Source: an uncultured Clostridia bacterium (GTDB lineage Bacteria > Bacillota > Clostridia > Christensenellales > Borkfalkiaceae). From it: 64,000 bases of DNA. Both the position numbers and the translations under genes were made by a program. The stretch is from contig CALVWQ010000006.1 of the NCBI GenBank assembly GCA_944367535.1, forward strand, positions 1 through 64,000. The letters run 5' to 3'. Below the pieces are notes generated by a model. That model worked only from the letters and a program-made list of their open reading frames with translations, was not told where the DNA came from and made no database searches. This document shows, piece after piece, positions 1 to 8,660 of this stretch (position 1 is its first letter; each line of letters opens with the position of its first letter).

Positions 1-301
1 CCGTATAAGTTTCCTTGATTCCGTCCACGAGATGCGAGCAGAGTTTATAATATTTATTGACTCGTTTATAAACAATGCCGAGATATATAAACGAAAAAAT
101 CACGAACACGGCGCTGACGCAGTACTGCACCGCCTTTACCGCCGATATGGTATCGGACTTATAAGGAAGAGTCCTGTACCATATAAAATCCGCGACGCAG
201 ACGGCCAGATATATTCCGAGAACTATGAAATATATAGCTCGGCAGACGTTGCGCTGTTTTTTAACCTTTACCAGTTCGCTTTCTTCGAAATAAGTTACCA
301 T
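1..301 (-). CDS. Partial two-helix membrane protein, runs off left edge
   Basis: An open minus-strand frame begins with ATG at 299-301 and continues without a stop past base 1, giving 100 visible residues. The visible part has a short charged N-terminus, a hydrophobic helix near residues 21-38 and a second near 60-80, then a polar stretch, so it is probably an integral membrane protein. Its start overlaps the stop codon of the preceding membrane protein (295-915), which suggests translational coupling in one operon. I do not recognise a family. The C-terminal part lies outside the window, so the length is unknown. Confidence 0.6.
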   Translation of the reverse strand, partial: MVTYFEESELVKVKKQRNVCRAIYFIVLGIYLAVCVADFIWYRTLPYKSDTISAVKAVQYCVSAVFVIFSFIYLGIVYKRVNKYYKLCSHLVDGIKETYT

Positions 302-915
302 TGTGCGTTTTCTCCGTTTTTATAATCCGTGCGGACTTTCGTGAGTCCGTACCTGTCTTTCAGATAAAGTTCGTACCTGTCTTCATATTCAGCCATGATA
401 TAGTCGTTGTTTTGTTTTACGGCAAAATATTTCGGGTACACGTTGGTCGGCGCGGGCGGCTCGTTCACGGCGGGACTTGGAGTTACGGCGGAGTACATTG
501 CGTCGGCACGTTCGGGTGCCGTCGGCGGCGACGCGGACGCGCCGCCCGCATACGCATAATCCCCGTAAACTTTCGAAAAATACTTATTATCCGTTTTTTC
601 TCCCGCCGCTCGGTCATCGGTCGGCATAATCTCCACGCCCTTGCGTTTTTTTCTGTCGCCCGAAATCCCCAGCAGTTTCCTCACCGTCTTAACCACTGCA
701 AACATGACCGAAAAAACGAGCGCGAGACAAAATACAATCAGAACGGTATTATTTGCAGATAAAATACCCGTCGCATAGAGCACTATGCCTATAAGCGCGA
801 CAAGAGCGGTCGCTTGCAGGTTAAAAAGACTTATAACGCCGTACACCGCTTTAAGCACACCCGTTATAATTTTCCTGATTATTCCGAATACAAGCCTGTT
901 TTTATAGATAATCAA
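295..915 (-). CDS. Hypothetical membrane protein with disordered middle
   Basis: A 206-residue protein that I do not recognise. Two hydrophobic helices lie near residues 32-52 and 56-78, followed by a basic RKK stretch, a proline/alanine-rich low-complexity middle (about 125-160), and a C-terminal tail rich in Tyr and charged residues (about 163-200). This suggests a membrane anchor with a cytoplasmic tail. The start appears to be TTG at 913-915, with an AAGGCGG-like ribosome site just upstream. It lies 21 bases after the signal peptidase gene and overlaps the next membrane gene, so it is likely in the same operon. Function unknown. Confidence 0.6.
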   Translation of the reverse strand: MIIYKNRLVFGIIRKIITGVLKAVYGVISLFNLQATALVALIGIVLYATGILSANNTVLIVFCLALVFSVMFAVVKTVRKLLGISGDRKKRKGVEIMPTDDRAAGEKTDNKYFSKVYGDYAYAGGASASPPTAPERADAMYSAVTPSPAVNEPPAPTNVYPKYFAVKQNNDYIMAEYEDRYELYLKDRYGLTKVRTDYKNGENAQW

Positions 916-936
916 CTTTTTACCGCCTTAACCGCC

Positions 937-1551
937 TTATTTGAATATCTTGCTTATGAAATTTAGCACGGGGCGAAGTCCGAGCGACCAATTTGCCACC
1001 ACTCCCGAAACCTGCTCCGTGTCGCAAGTGCCGAACGCAGATCGGCTGTCACGGCTGTTCATCCTGTTGTCGCCGAGATAAAACACCTGATTCTCGCCTA
1101 TCGAAAAGACGGTTTCTTCGGTATCCGAAGGATTGTCGATAACCGGATAAAAAGTAATTCCTTCCGAATACAGATAAGGTTCGTCGAGTTTTTTGAAATC
1201 GCTCTCCCCTTGTTTTTTCAGATAAACGTATCCGCCCTCTATCTTTACCGTATCTCCCGCGAGACCTATTACTCGTTTTATAAGCGGATCGTCGTTTTCT
1301 TTTTCGCCGTCTATGATTATTATATCGCCGTAACCGAAACCTTTGAGCCTGTTCATTATTAGAACATCTCCCGTGAAAAGCGTAGGCTGCATAGACGCGC
1401 CTTGCACAACGACAAAAGAATAAACGAAAGCGTTAAGAGCAATCATTACGGCAAAAATAGCCATGAGAATACCCGCAAACAGATAAAAATTCCTGTCCTC
1501 GCGCTCCCGCTTGATGTTTTCTTCAGCCAAACTGTCTCGGATTTTATACAT
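937..1551 (-). CDS. sipS: Signal peptidase I (type I leader peptidase)
   Basis: A 204-residue membrane-bound serine protease that removes signal peptides from secreted proteins on the outer face of the membrane. One N-terminal transmembrane helix (about 22-48) anchors it. The catalytic serine is visible as Ser53 in GASMQPT and the general-base lysine as Lys92 in LIKRVIGL. The conserved box GDNRMNSRDSR lies at 160-170. Length and single-anchor topology match Gram-positive Sip proteins. Its start overlaps the end of the DUF951 gene by 8 bases. Clostridia often have several paralogues, so the symbol is only a family label. Confidence 0.93.
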   Translation of the reverse strand: MYKIRDSLAEENIKREREDRNFYLFAGILMAIFAVMIALNAFVYSFVVVQGASMQPTLFTGDVLIMNRLKGFGYGDIIIIDGEKENDDPLIKRVIGLAGDTVKIEGGYVYLKKQGESDFKKLDEPYLYSEGITFYPVIDNPSDTEETVFSIGENQVFYLGDNRMNSRDSRSAFGTCDTEQVSGVVANWSLGLRPVLNFISKIFK

Positions 1552-1738
1552 TACGCTCTCCGCCGCCCGTATACTTCTTCGTGATTTTTTTCGTCTCGTC
1601 GATACTTAAAAACAACGCCTTGCCGCATTTAAGACATTTTATCTTGATATCGGCGCCCGTCCGTATCACCATCCATTCATTGCCGCCGCATGCGTGGGGC
1701 TTTTTTGAAATAATTCTGTCGCCTACTTCATACGCCAT
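1544..1738 (-). CDS. DUF951 family small protein
   Basis: A 64-residue protein matching the DUF951 pattern: VGD near the start, KPHACGGNEW (about 14-23), then IKCLKCGKAL (about 33-42). The cysteines look like a small metal-binding or nucleic-acid-binding fold. I chose ATG at 1736-1738 because the protein then begins MAYEVGD as in the family and a GGGGAAAGG ribosome site precedes it; an in-frame upstream start at 1771 would add 11 residues and overlap the previous gene. It is coupled to the signal peptidase gene downstream. Function is not established for the family. Confidence 0.8.
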   Translation of the reverse strand: MAYEVGDRIISKKPHACGGNEWMVIRTGADIKIKCLKCGKALFLSIDETKKITKKYTGGGERNV

Positions 1739-1761
1739 AGTCCGTACCTTTCCCCGCGACG

Positions 1762-3576
1762 TCAGACCCACAACACATTGTTTATAAGAAACTCGTTATC
1801 GGCGTAAAATTCCATTGCCTCGATTTTGTCGTAATTTTTTAAGGTCAGGCCTTCCGCCGTCTTGAATCTGTTCTTTTCCAATTTCACGTTCTGCCACACT
1901 CCGCCGCCGTTAATTTTCACGCTCGCAGAATATTCTGTCCTGTTCGCGCCAAAGTAATCGGACACGAGACGTACAGTAAACATTCCGCCGTCCTTAACGT
2001 ATACGTCGAGCATCATGAGCGCTTCGGGGTCGGGACGGTATTTTGCCGCGATAATCCTGAAAGTCATAAGTCCGTTTTTGCCGTAAAGGCCGAATAGGTC
2101 CATGGGACCTTTCCGAACTTCTACCTTCGCGCCCGCCGTAACGTCAATTCCGCGCGGAGCGCTCCTGTTTTCCTCCGCCTCGGCAAACATGCTCTCCACG
2201 CCCTCTTTTCTTGTTGAATACACTATTTTATGCTTGTTCCATTTCGTAGTTTCTTCGGGAGCGAAAGATTTTGCCTCGATTATAGAGCACACGCAGAAAC
2301 CGCTTTTATAAACAGCTTCCGCGTAATATGTAACCAAACCCGACTTTTCATAAGGTGAATAAAAAAATATGTATTTGCCGTCCTCTTTTTTATCGCAGTC
2401 GGTTCTGCGCCAGCAACGGTATCTCGGGTCAATGCTTTCCTCTGCCACATAGACGTAAACCGATTTCAGATCTTGTTCGCACGGCGTCGCTTCGACGACG
2501 AGCTGCCCGTCTTTGAATTCTCCCTTTATCTCCACTTCTTCCGGGAGCGACGCGCGCGCTTTCGACGGGCGCAGGAATACGTCGAGAAACATCAGCGCGT
2601 CGGCAAAACATCTTCGATCCACTGTCTCGCGGCTGCCGACCGAATATTCCACCGCGGTATAAATCCTTTCGTCCATTCTCGCGACGGTATCGTACGCCCT
2701 GTCGCAGTCAAAATTCGCGCTGTTTGTAGGTACTAGCAGCAATACCGGACATTTAATCTGCCTCGCGTAAGACTGCGGTTCCACGCCCGCAATAAAACTC
2801 AAAACCTCATCCGAAAAACGCGGTTCTGCCGTACCGCCGAATTTATTTATTCCCCTGTATCCGTACCAACCGGAATTACCCGCAAACACAAGACAGTCGA
2901 GATTGCCGCATACGGCCGCCGCCTGCCACAGTGCAGTCGCCGCGCCGCCGACGCCTATTGCGCCGACACGGGTTTTCCCTCCGCACTCCCTTAGAAAAGC
3001 GGCTGCATAAGCCGTCGCGGCAGACCACTCGTACCAACAGGTTTTCCTAACGTCGCAGTCAAGTTCGCATTTACCGTAAACCGACTGGGAAAGGTTAGCA
3101 TAACTAACGCTCTCGGGGTAAATCGTATAAAGTTCTTTGCCGTCTTCCTTACCGGCCAGGTCTATCACAAGCACTTCGTGCCCGCGTTCGGCAAGCGCGA
3201 GCGATAGAGTCAGGTCTGTCCCGTCTTTAAGATCCTGTATGACGAGCACCGAGGATTCCGCGGCGGACTTTACGGGGCATATCAGTGCACCGTATATCTG
3301 CACTCTGCCGTCAGGAGTTTCCCTCCCGTCGATATAGACGTGGGATACGACCGTTCCGTTTATCTCTTCTTCACGCACCGTCTTATGATTTATGCCGACG
3401 GGAATAACGAAATCTTTCCATATCATGTTCGGCGTCATTATCGTTGTTGCCATATACCTTTTCGGGAGACTTTCTCCCATACCCTCCGTACATATTGCGA
3501 AAACCTTTCCGTAAAGGTTGATTTTTACAAAATATTCGTTTATAATATTTTCTGCCGCATCGGGCGCATTCCGCAT
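1762..3576 (-). CDS. Alpha/beta-hydrolase-fold protein lacking nucleophile, with C-terminal beta domain
   Basis: A 604-residue protein. Residues about 95-345 have the order of an alpha/beta hydrolase of the acyl-peptidase/acetyl-xylan-esterase type: strand SVLVIQDL (110-116), RGHEVLVIDLAG (131-142), the elbow region VGAIGVGGAAT (204-214), and CPVLLLVPT before the C-terminal helix. The elbow reads G-V-G-G-A at 208-212, so the usual G-x-S-x-G serine is Gly210. About 350-604 is a beta-rich region resembling carbohydrate-binding or galactose-binding folds. No signal peptide is visible. It is divergent from the dnaD-like gene and leads into the DUF951 gene 23 bases downstream. Probably non-hydrolytic or using another mechanism; this is inference from the missing serine. 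Confidence 0.6.
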   Translation of the reverse strand: MRNAPDAAENIINEYFVKINLYGKVFAICTEGMGESLPKRYMATTIMTPNMIWKDFVIPVGINHKTVREEEINGTVVSHVYIDGRETPDGRVQIYGALICPVKSAAESSVLVIQDLKDGTDLTLSLALAERGHEVLVIDLAGKEDGKELYTIYPESVSYANLSQSVYGKCELDCDVRKTCWYEWSAATAYAAAFLRECGGKTRVGAIGVGGAATALWQAAAVCGNLDCLVFAGNSGWYGYRGINKFGGTAEPRFSDEVLSFIAGVEPQSYARQIKCPVLLLVPTNSANFDCDRAYDTVARMDERIYTAVEYSVGSRETVDRRCFADALMFLDVFLRPSKARASLPEEVEIKGEFKDGQLVVEATPCEQDLKSVYVYVAEESIDPRYRCWRRTDCDKKEDGKYIFFYSPYEKSGLVTYYAEAVYKSGFCVCSIIEAKSFAPEETTKWNKHKIVYSTRKEGVESMFAEAEENRSAPRGIDVTAGAKVEVRKGPMDLFGLYGKNGLMTFRIIAAKYRPDPEALMMLDVYVKDGGMFTVRLVSDYFGANRTEYSASVKINGGGVWQNVKLEKNRFKTAEGLTLKNYDKIEAMEFYADNEFLINNVLWV

Positions 3577-3697
3577 CGCCTCGCGCCCAATAGCAAATGC
3601 TATTATATTTTTACAGTTATTTATATATTATATAACATTATACCCTTTCGCGCAAGCGTTTTTTCAATTCCGATAAATTTTATAAAGAGAGATAATT

Positions 3698-5383
3698 ATG
3701 ACTTTTTCTTTTGACAAAGAGTTTTCCGCGGCTCAGTATACAAGCCTCGAAAACGGTTTTATCCTCGAATATCTGCCACAGGCCAGCGGCGACGCCGTAA
3801 AAGTCTATCTTTACGGGCTGTATCTTTGCGCCAATCCGCAACAGAACTCCGATTTGAAAGACATCGCCTCCGCACTTTCGCTTTCCGAAGAAACGGTCAT
3901 GGACTGTTTTACGTTCTGGGAAGAATTCGGGCTTGTGACCGTTTTATCCAAAGAGCCGCTTTCGGTAAAATATCTGCCCGTACGAGCCGCGGCTTACACA
4001 AAGCCGCGAAAATACAAGGCGGAAAAATATACCGACTTCACGAAAGGCGTTCAGGCGTTACTGCCCGACCGCATGATTTCCACTGGCGAATACACCGAAT
4101 ATTTCAACATAATCGAAGTGTACGGCATTAAGCCCGAAGCAATGCTTATGATTATCAAATACTGTACGGACAAAAAAGGCGGAGACGTCAGTTACAGATA
4201 TGTTGCAAAGGTCGCCAAAGACTTCGGAACGCGTGGCATCACCACCGTCGAAAAAGTGGAAAAAGAATTGTCGTCTTATATTCTACGCACTTCGGAAATC
4301 GAAAAGATTCTGTCCGCCCTGTCGGTCAAACGCGCGCCCGATATAGAAGACCTCAATTATTACAAAAAATGGACGAACGAACTTTCGTTCGACTCGGAAA
4401 ACGTCGTTTTTGCCGCTAAAACTATTAAAAAAGGAAGCATGGCAAAACTCGATTCCTTCCTCAACGAACTCTATTCAATGAAATGTTTCTCCAAAGAAGA
4501 AATCGAGGCTTACGTCGCAAAAAAACAGTCGGTTTACAACCTCGCGTTAAAGATAAACAAATCTTTATCCGTATACATAGACGTCATCGAAACGGAAATC
4601 GAAAATTATATTTCCAAATGGCTTTCTTACGGGTTCGGCGAGGACGCGCTTTTATACGTGGCGTCCAGATGTTTTCTCTCGGGAAACAACAATCTGCAAT
4701 ATATGGACTCTCTTATAGAAGAATTGCGCTTAAAAGGATTTATCGACCTTTCGGCAGTCGGCGATTATTTCGAGATGACCAAACGCACGGACGAATTTAT
4801 TAGCAAAATACTCGTGACCTGCGGACTTACGCGCCGCCCTACCCCGTGGGACAGGGAAAATCTATCAATCTGGCGCGGCTGGAACTTTTCCGACGACATG
4901 ATTTTAGAAGCCGCCAAAATCGCATCGGGAAAAACTTCGCCCGTCGCTTACATAAACGGAGTTTTGTCCAACTGGAAAAACAAAGGCGTGTTTACGCTTT
5001 CGGCGCTCGCGGAACAGCCCGCCGCGGAAAAAGGCCGCTCGGACGAAATGACGCCCGAGGACTATAACAGAGAGTACGAAAAAAGACGTGCCGTAGCACT
5101 CGCAAGAGCGCAGAAAAACGTGGAAAAAGCGATGTCGTTAAACGGTTTTGCCGAAGTTTACGAGAGGCTGTTTTCCATCGAAAAAGACCTCGCTTTCGCC
5201 GAGATTTCAGGCAATGCCGAAGCGTTATCCGCCCTCGAAAAAGAGAAAAAGGATATCAACCGACGCGCCGAAAAAATGTTGGCGGAGGCGGGTCTTACAC
5301 TATCCGATCTCTCTCCGCGATACGCCTGCGAAAAGTGCAATGACACAGGCTACGTCGGCACTCACAGGTGCGACTGCCTGTAA
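3698..5383 (+). CDS. DnaD-repeat primosome protein fused to DnaC/DnaI N-terminal zinc module
   Basis: A 561-residue replication-initiation protein. Residues about 30-95 look like a winged helix. Then come up to four DnaD/DnaB_2-like segments (about 125-195, 215-270, 290-355, 375-440); the last has the classic YINGVLSNWKNKG signature. Residues about 455-561 resemble the N-terminal part of the DnaC/DnaI helicase loader: a charged helical stretch, then a zinc knuckle with Cys544, 547, 558 and 560 around the NDTGYVG motif. The protein stops there, exactly where a loader would continue into its AAA+ ATPase, and a terminator follows 40 bases later. Likely helps recruit the replicative helicase. Ribosome site AGAGAG precedes ATG 3698. 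The DnaD assignment is firm; the loader-domain assignment rests on recalled family sequence. Confidence 0.82.
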   Translation: MTFSFDKEFSAAQYTSLENGFILEYLPQASGDAVKVYLYGLYLCANPQQNSDLKDIASALSLSEETVMDCFTFWEEFGLVTVLSKEPLSVKYLPVRAAAYTKPRKYKAEKYTDFTKGVQALLPDRMISTGEYTEYFNIIEVYGIKPEAMLMIIKYCTDKKGGDVSYRYVAKVAKDFGTRGITTVEKVEKELSSYILRTSEIEKILSALSVKRAPDIEDLNYYKKWTNELSFDSENVVFAAKTIKKGSMAKLDSFLNELYSMKCFSKEEIEAYVAKKQSVYNLALKINKSLSVYIDVIETEIENYISKWLSYGFGEDALLYVASRCFLSGNNNLQYMDSLIEELRLKGFIDLSAVGDYFEMTKRTDEFISKILVTCGLTRRPTPWDRENLSIWRGWNFSDDMILEAAKIASGKTSPVAYINGVLSNWKNKGVFTLSALAEQPAAEKGRSDEMTPEDYNREYEKRRAVALARAQKNVEKAMSLNGFAEVYERLFSIEKDLAFAEISGNAEALSALEKEKKDINRRAEKMLAEAGLTLSDLSPRYACEKCNDTGYVGTHRCDCL

Positions 5384-5422
5384 AGAACTTTTATCCCGTT
5401 TAATATAAAATAATCGAAAAAA

Positions 5423-5460
5423 TACAACCCCCCTTTTCCGCAAACGAAAAGGGGGTTGTA
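5423..5460. terminator. Bidirectional intrinsic terminator between the dnaD-like gene and hom
   Basis: Stem TACAACCCCCCTTTTC (5423-5438) pairs with GAAAAGGGGGTTGTA (5446-5460) with one unpaired C and a 7-base loop. On the minus strand the stem is followed by a T-rich run, so it serves hom best; it also ends the plus-strand dnaD-like gene. Confidence 0.85.
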
Positions 5461-5496
5461 AAATCGGTATTATTTTATGATGCAGTCTCTTAAAAA

Positions 5497-6777
5497 TTAT
5501 TCTTCTATTCTGATACTGCCTTTAATTTCATAAACTTCGTCGAGCGCGGCGAGTTTTTCGAGCGTCTTTTTGGCGGCACTCTCATAGCACGGGTGCGTAA
5601 TAATAATTATTTCCGCCTTACCCTCTTCAGCCGAAATCTGTTTGACTTCTTTTAAACTTATGGAAAGTTTTGCGAACACTCCCGTTATTTTAGAGAGTAC
5701 GCCCGCCGCATCGGCAACGGAAAGCCGCATATAATATTTTACCTTATAGTCGCTGACGAACTTTGTTTCCTTGTTTCCGCCAGTACTGTTTTTAAATGGC
5801 GTATAATAATAATCGTCGTGCTTTGACGCGAAAACTATATCAGAAACGATTGCACTGCCCGTCGGAAGCGCGCCCGCGCCCCTGCCGTACAACATAATTT
5901 CGCCGACGGAATCGCCCACAAGGTGAACGGCGTTGAAAGAATCGTTTACCGAAGCGAGAGGATTATCGTTCCTTATGAATGTCGGGTGTACTCTTACGTC
6001 TATTCCGTTCGGCGTATTCTTGCCTATACCGAGGAGTTTGAGAGTATATCCCATTGCTTTGCCGTATGCGATATCGTCCTTGTCTATTCCCGTTATGCCC
6101 TCTCTGTAAATATTTTCAAACGACACCTTCGTGTTGAAGGCGAGGCTCGAAAGTATGGAGAGTTTATATGTCGCGTCGAACCCCTCGACGTCTGCCGTGG
6201 GATTGAATTCTGCATAACCCAGTCTCTGCGCCTCTTTGAGTGCGTCCTCATACGACCACCCTTCCTCCGTCATCTTGGTGAGAATATAGTTTGTCGTGCC
6301 GTTGATTATACCCTTTATAGACTCTATCACGTTCGCCTGCATGCCGTCCTGCAACGTGCGGATTATAGGCACGCCGCCCACGCAACTCGCCTCGAAAAAC
6401 AATCCGGCATTCATCTTCTTCGCCATCTCTTCGAGTTCGGGCCAGAATTTGGCGAACAACTCCTTATTAGAAGTAACGACGGTCTTTCCGCTCATGAGCG
6501 ATTTGAGAACAAACGTCCGCGAAGGTTCTATTCCGCCAATCACCTCAACGACTATGTCGACGTTCGGGTTGGATATGACGTCTTCTATACTCGACGCGAT
6601 ATTCTCGCGCTTTACGCCGAGCGACAAAGCGCGGTCAACGTTCTTCTCCATTACGCTTTCGACTGTGATGTCGAGATTCTGCGTCTTCTTGAAAAATTCC
6701 GACTTCTCGGTGAGTATGCTGTATACTCCGCCGCCGACTACTCCCAATCCTAAAATCGCAACGCCTACTTTTTTCAT
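5497..6777 (-). CDS. hom: Homoserine dehydrogenase
   Basis: A 426-residue NAD(P)-dependent enzyme that reduces aspartate semialdehyde to homoserine, the branch point to threonine, isoleucine and methionine. The Rossmann motif GLGVVGGG is at residues 10-17, the catalytic-domain segment with TSNKELFA follows near 100, and GTTNYILT lies in the middle domain. The last roughly 80 residues (from about 345) form an ACT regulatory domain, so threonine feedback is expected. Length is typical. It sits 26 bases after coaX and is probably the last gene of the ECF-coaX-hom operon. Ribosome site AGAGGAAAG lies before ATG 6777. Confidence 0.95.
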   Translation of the reverse strand: MKKVGVAILGLGVVGGGVYSILTEKSEFFKKTQNLDITVESVMEKNVDRALSLGVKRENIASSIEDVISNPNVDIVVEVIGGIEPSRTFVLKSLMSGKTVVTSNKELFAKFWPELEEMAKKMNAGLFFEASCVGGVPIIRTLQDGMQANVIESIKGIINGTTNYILTKMTEEGWSYEDALKEAQRLGYAEFNPTADVEGFDATYKLSILSSLAFNTKVSFENIYREGITGIDKDDIAYGKAMGYTLKLLGIGKNTPNGIDVRVHPTFIRNDNPLASVNDSFNAVHLVGDSVGEIMLYGRGAGALPTGSAIVSDIVFASKHDDYYYTPFKNSTGGNKETKFVSDYKVKYYMRLSVADAAGVLSKITGVFAKLSISLKEVKQISAEEGKAEIIIITHPCYESAAKKTLEKLAALDEVYEIKGSIRIEE

Positions 6778-6803
6778 CTTTAAAGCTTTCCTCTCTTTTG
6801 TCG

Positions 6804-7568
6804 TTAAACGTTTAATCGGTAAATCATTTTCAGACCGTCAAGCGTGAGCGTCCTGTCCACAACGTTTATGGACTTGACCTCCTTGGCGATTATCTCGCCG
6901 AGACCGCCCGTAGCAACTACTTTTATGTCTTCCGTTTTCAATTCTTTCTTGATTTTCTTTATGATGTTATCGACGAGCCCCGCAAAACCGAAAATTATAC
7001 CTGCCTGCATACTCGTCTTTGTGTTTTTGCCTATCACGCTTTTCGGGGATTCGAGTTCGACAGTCGGAAGCTGCGCGGTATTGTTTGTGAGCGCTTCGAG
7101 CGAAGTTTTTATGCCCGGCGCTATCACCACTCCGAGAAGTTCGCACTTTTCCGAAATAACGTCGAACGTCGTCGCCGTACCGAAATCTATGACGATGACG
7201 GGTCCGCCGTGTTTTCCGAATGCCGAAACGCTGTTGACGATTATATCTGCGCCCACTTCCTTAGGGTTATCACCTTTTATATTGAGACCCGTCTTTATAC
7301 CGGGTCCCACCATAACGGGATATATCCCGAAAAAATATTCGCACATGTGGCATATCGTATAGTTCAGAGACGGTATGACAGAAGACATTATGACGCCCGT
7401 TATGTCCGAAGTTTTAAGCCCTTTGCTCGCGAGCAGATTAATAAGCACCGAACCGTACTCGTCCGCAGTCCTCGAAAGTCTCGACGATACGCGGAACGAA
7501 GCGACGAGTTCGTCGCCGTATATTCCGTATTTGATATTGGTATTGCCTATGTCTATCGCAAGCAGCAT
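6804..7568 (-). CDS. coaX: Type III pantothenate kinase
   Basis: A 254-residue kinase that phosphorylates pantothenate in the first step of coenzyme A synthesis; type III enzymes need a monovalent cation and are not feedback-inhibited by CoA. Visible ASKHA-fold motifs are DIGNTN (6-11), GADII (106-110) and DFGTATTFD (128-136). Length matches the family. The start codon overlaps the stop of the upstream ECF S-component by one base (TAATG), indicating coupled translation and suggesting that the transporter supplies pantothenate. Confidence 0.95.
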   Translation of the reverse strand: MLLAIDIGNTNIKYGIYGDELVASFRVSSRLSRTADEYGSVLINLLASKGLKTSDITGVIMSSVIPSLNYTICHMCEYFFGIYPVMVGPGIKTGLNIKGDNPKEVGADIIVNSVSAFGKHGGPVIVIDFGTATTFDVISEKCELLGVVIAPGIKTSLEALTNNTAQLPTVELESPKSVIGKNTKTSMQAGIIFGFAGLVDNIIKKIKKELKTEDIKVVATGGLGEIIAKEVKSINVVDRTLTLDGLKMIYRLNV

Positions 7569-8191
7569 TATTCGTTCTCCCCGTCAGAACCGCCGCGGCG
7601 GTTCTCAACTGCGCGCACCACCCTGACGAGCGCGGGCGCTATAACCAGATTCAGCGCGAGCTCGATAAGAAAATTCAACCCCGCGCATACTATAATAACA
7701 AAATAAACTACCGTAGTGCCGTCTACAAAGTTTGCCGCAATTGTATCCCTCACGAGAAGCAGAGCTCCCGCAACGAACAGCCCCGTGTTTATGACGGGTG
7801 CCAACGCGGCGCTCACGACAGTCCCCGCGACGACGTTCTTTTTCGCAATCGCCCTATAAACGACGGCGGGAACATAGCCCGCGGCAACCGCCTTTACTAT
7901 ACATATGAGCGAAGTGTAAAAAGGATGATCCTCGAACAGAACCAGCGTAAAGCCGTCCGCCCCCGTAATTCCCGCGACAAGCGTTATCGCTCCGAACGCA
8001 AGTCCCAGCATCGCGCCCCATAACGGACCCAGAACGATTCCGCCGAATACTATCGGTATCAGCACGAAACTCAATGTTACCGTTCCGATTTTTAACGCAC
8101 TGCCCCAAACCTGAAACACGATAACAAGCGCAAGCAGTATGGCAAAACGCGTTATCGTTCCCGACATGGTGTAACTATTACCGTTTTTCAT
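7568..8191 (-). CDS. ECF transporter S-component, probably for pantothenate
   Basis: A 207-residue integral membrane protein with about five to six hydrophobic helices, of the ECF-type vitamin-transporter substrate-binding family (pfam12822-like). It would dock on a shared EcfAAT energising module encoded elsewhere. Start ATG 8189-8191 is preceded by GGAGGT; an in-frame upstream start at 8308 would overlap the promoter, so it is rejected. The one-base overlap with coaX points to pantothenate as substrate, but this is inferred only from context. A strong promoter lies about 110 bases upstream. Confidence 0.82.
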   Translation of the reverse strand: MKNGNSYTMSGTITRFAILLALVIVFQVWGSALKIGTVTLSFVLIPIVFGGIVLGPLWGAMLGLAFGAITLVAGITGADGFTLVLFEDHPFYTSLICIVKAVAAGYVPAVVYRAIAKKNVVAGTVVSAALAPVINTGLFVAGALLLVRDTIAANFVDGTTVVYFVIIVCAGLNFLIELALNLVIAPALVRVVRAVENRRGGSDGENE

Positions 8192-8298
8192 ATTTACCTC
8201 CAATCCGATTTCCCTATGGGAATATCCGTTGATATAAAAACAGTGTCTGTAAGTAAGTCGGGTCGGATGCATGATGCTTTCCGCCCGCTTTTTTATAT

Positions 8299-8327
8299 AT
8301 TTTAACACAAACTTTCGGTTATGGCAA
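8299..8327 (-). promoter_or_regulatory. SigA-type promoter of the ECF-coaX-hom operon
   Basis: On the minus strand, -35 TTGCCA (8322-8327) and -10 TAAAAT (8299-8304) are 17 bases apart. The start site would be near 8292, leaving a leader of about 100 bases before ATG 8191. I could not match that leader to a known vitamin riboswitch. Confidence 0.65.
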
Positions 8328-8446
8328 TTAAATGAAAGGCGTTTGTAACATTTTTACGACGCGCAGATTATTATGTATTAGATAAAACTTCGCCGACCTT
8401 TATTTTTACATAGGCGAAGGTTATAAATACTTTGGAGGTAACATTA

Positions 8447-8647
8447 ATGAACGGATGTTTCGATTTTTTGGGAAATAACACTTGCCTTTGGATACTGATA
8501 ATTCTCCTGATTATCTGCCTTTGCAAGAGCGGCTGCTTAAACGGTTTCTTCAACAGTTGCTATTGCCTGCCTGTGGCGCTTCTTCTCATTTGCTGCTGCT
8601 GCAAGAACAGCGGAGGCTTATTCGGTCTCGGTTGCGGCTGCAAATAA
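8447..8647 (+). CDS. Tiny cysteine-rich membrane protein (13 Cys in 66 residues)
   Basis: A 66-residue protein with 13 cysteines, including a CCCC run, arranged around two hydrophobic segments (about 14-26 and 40-51). N- and C-terminal ends carry Gly/Asn/Cys patches such as GLGCGCK. ATG 8447 is favoured because GGAGGT lies 8-13 bases upstream; the extended TTG start at 8432 would sit on that ribosome site. The upstream leader contains a stem ACTTCGCC/GGCGAAGGT (8387-8394/8413-8421), and a terminator follows directly, so this is its own transcription unit. I recall similar small high-cysteine proteins in Clostridia but no established function; metal binding, membrane thiol chemistry or a spore-surface role are guesses. 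Confidence 0.7.
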   Translation: MNGCFDFLGNNTCLWILIILLIICLCKSGCLNGFFNSCYCLPVALLLICCCCKNSGGLFGLGCGCK

Positions 8648-8660
8648 AGCGTAAAAATAA

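Noticed and set aside
5923..6753. 276-residue plus-strand open frame opposite hom
   Set aside because: Shadow of homoserine dehydrogenase; composition rich in Arg, Tyr and Val as expected for reverse-frame translation.
8192..8298. Riboswitch in the leader of the ECF-coaX-hom operon
   Set aside because: Compared mentally with TPP, THF and preQ1 patterns; no conserved core could be placed.
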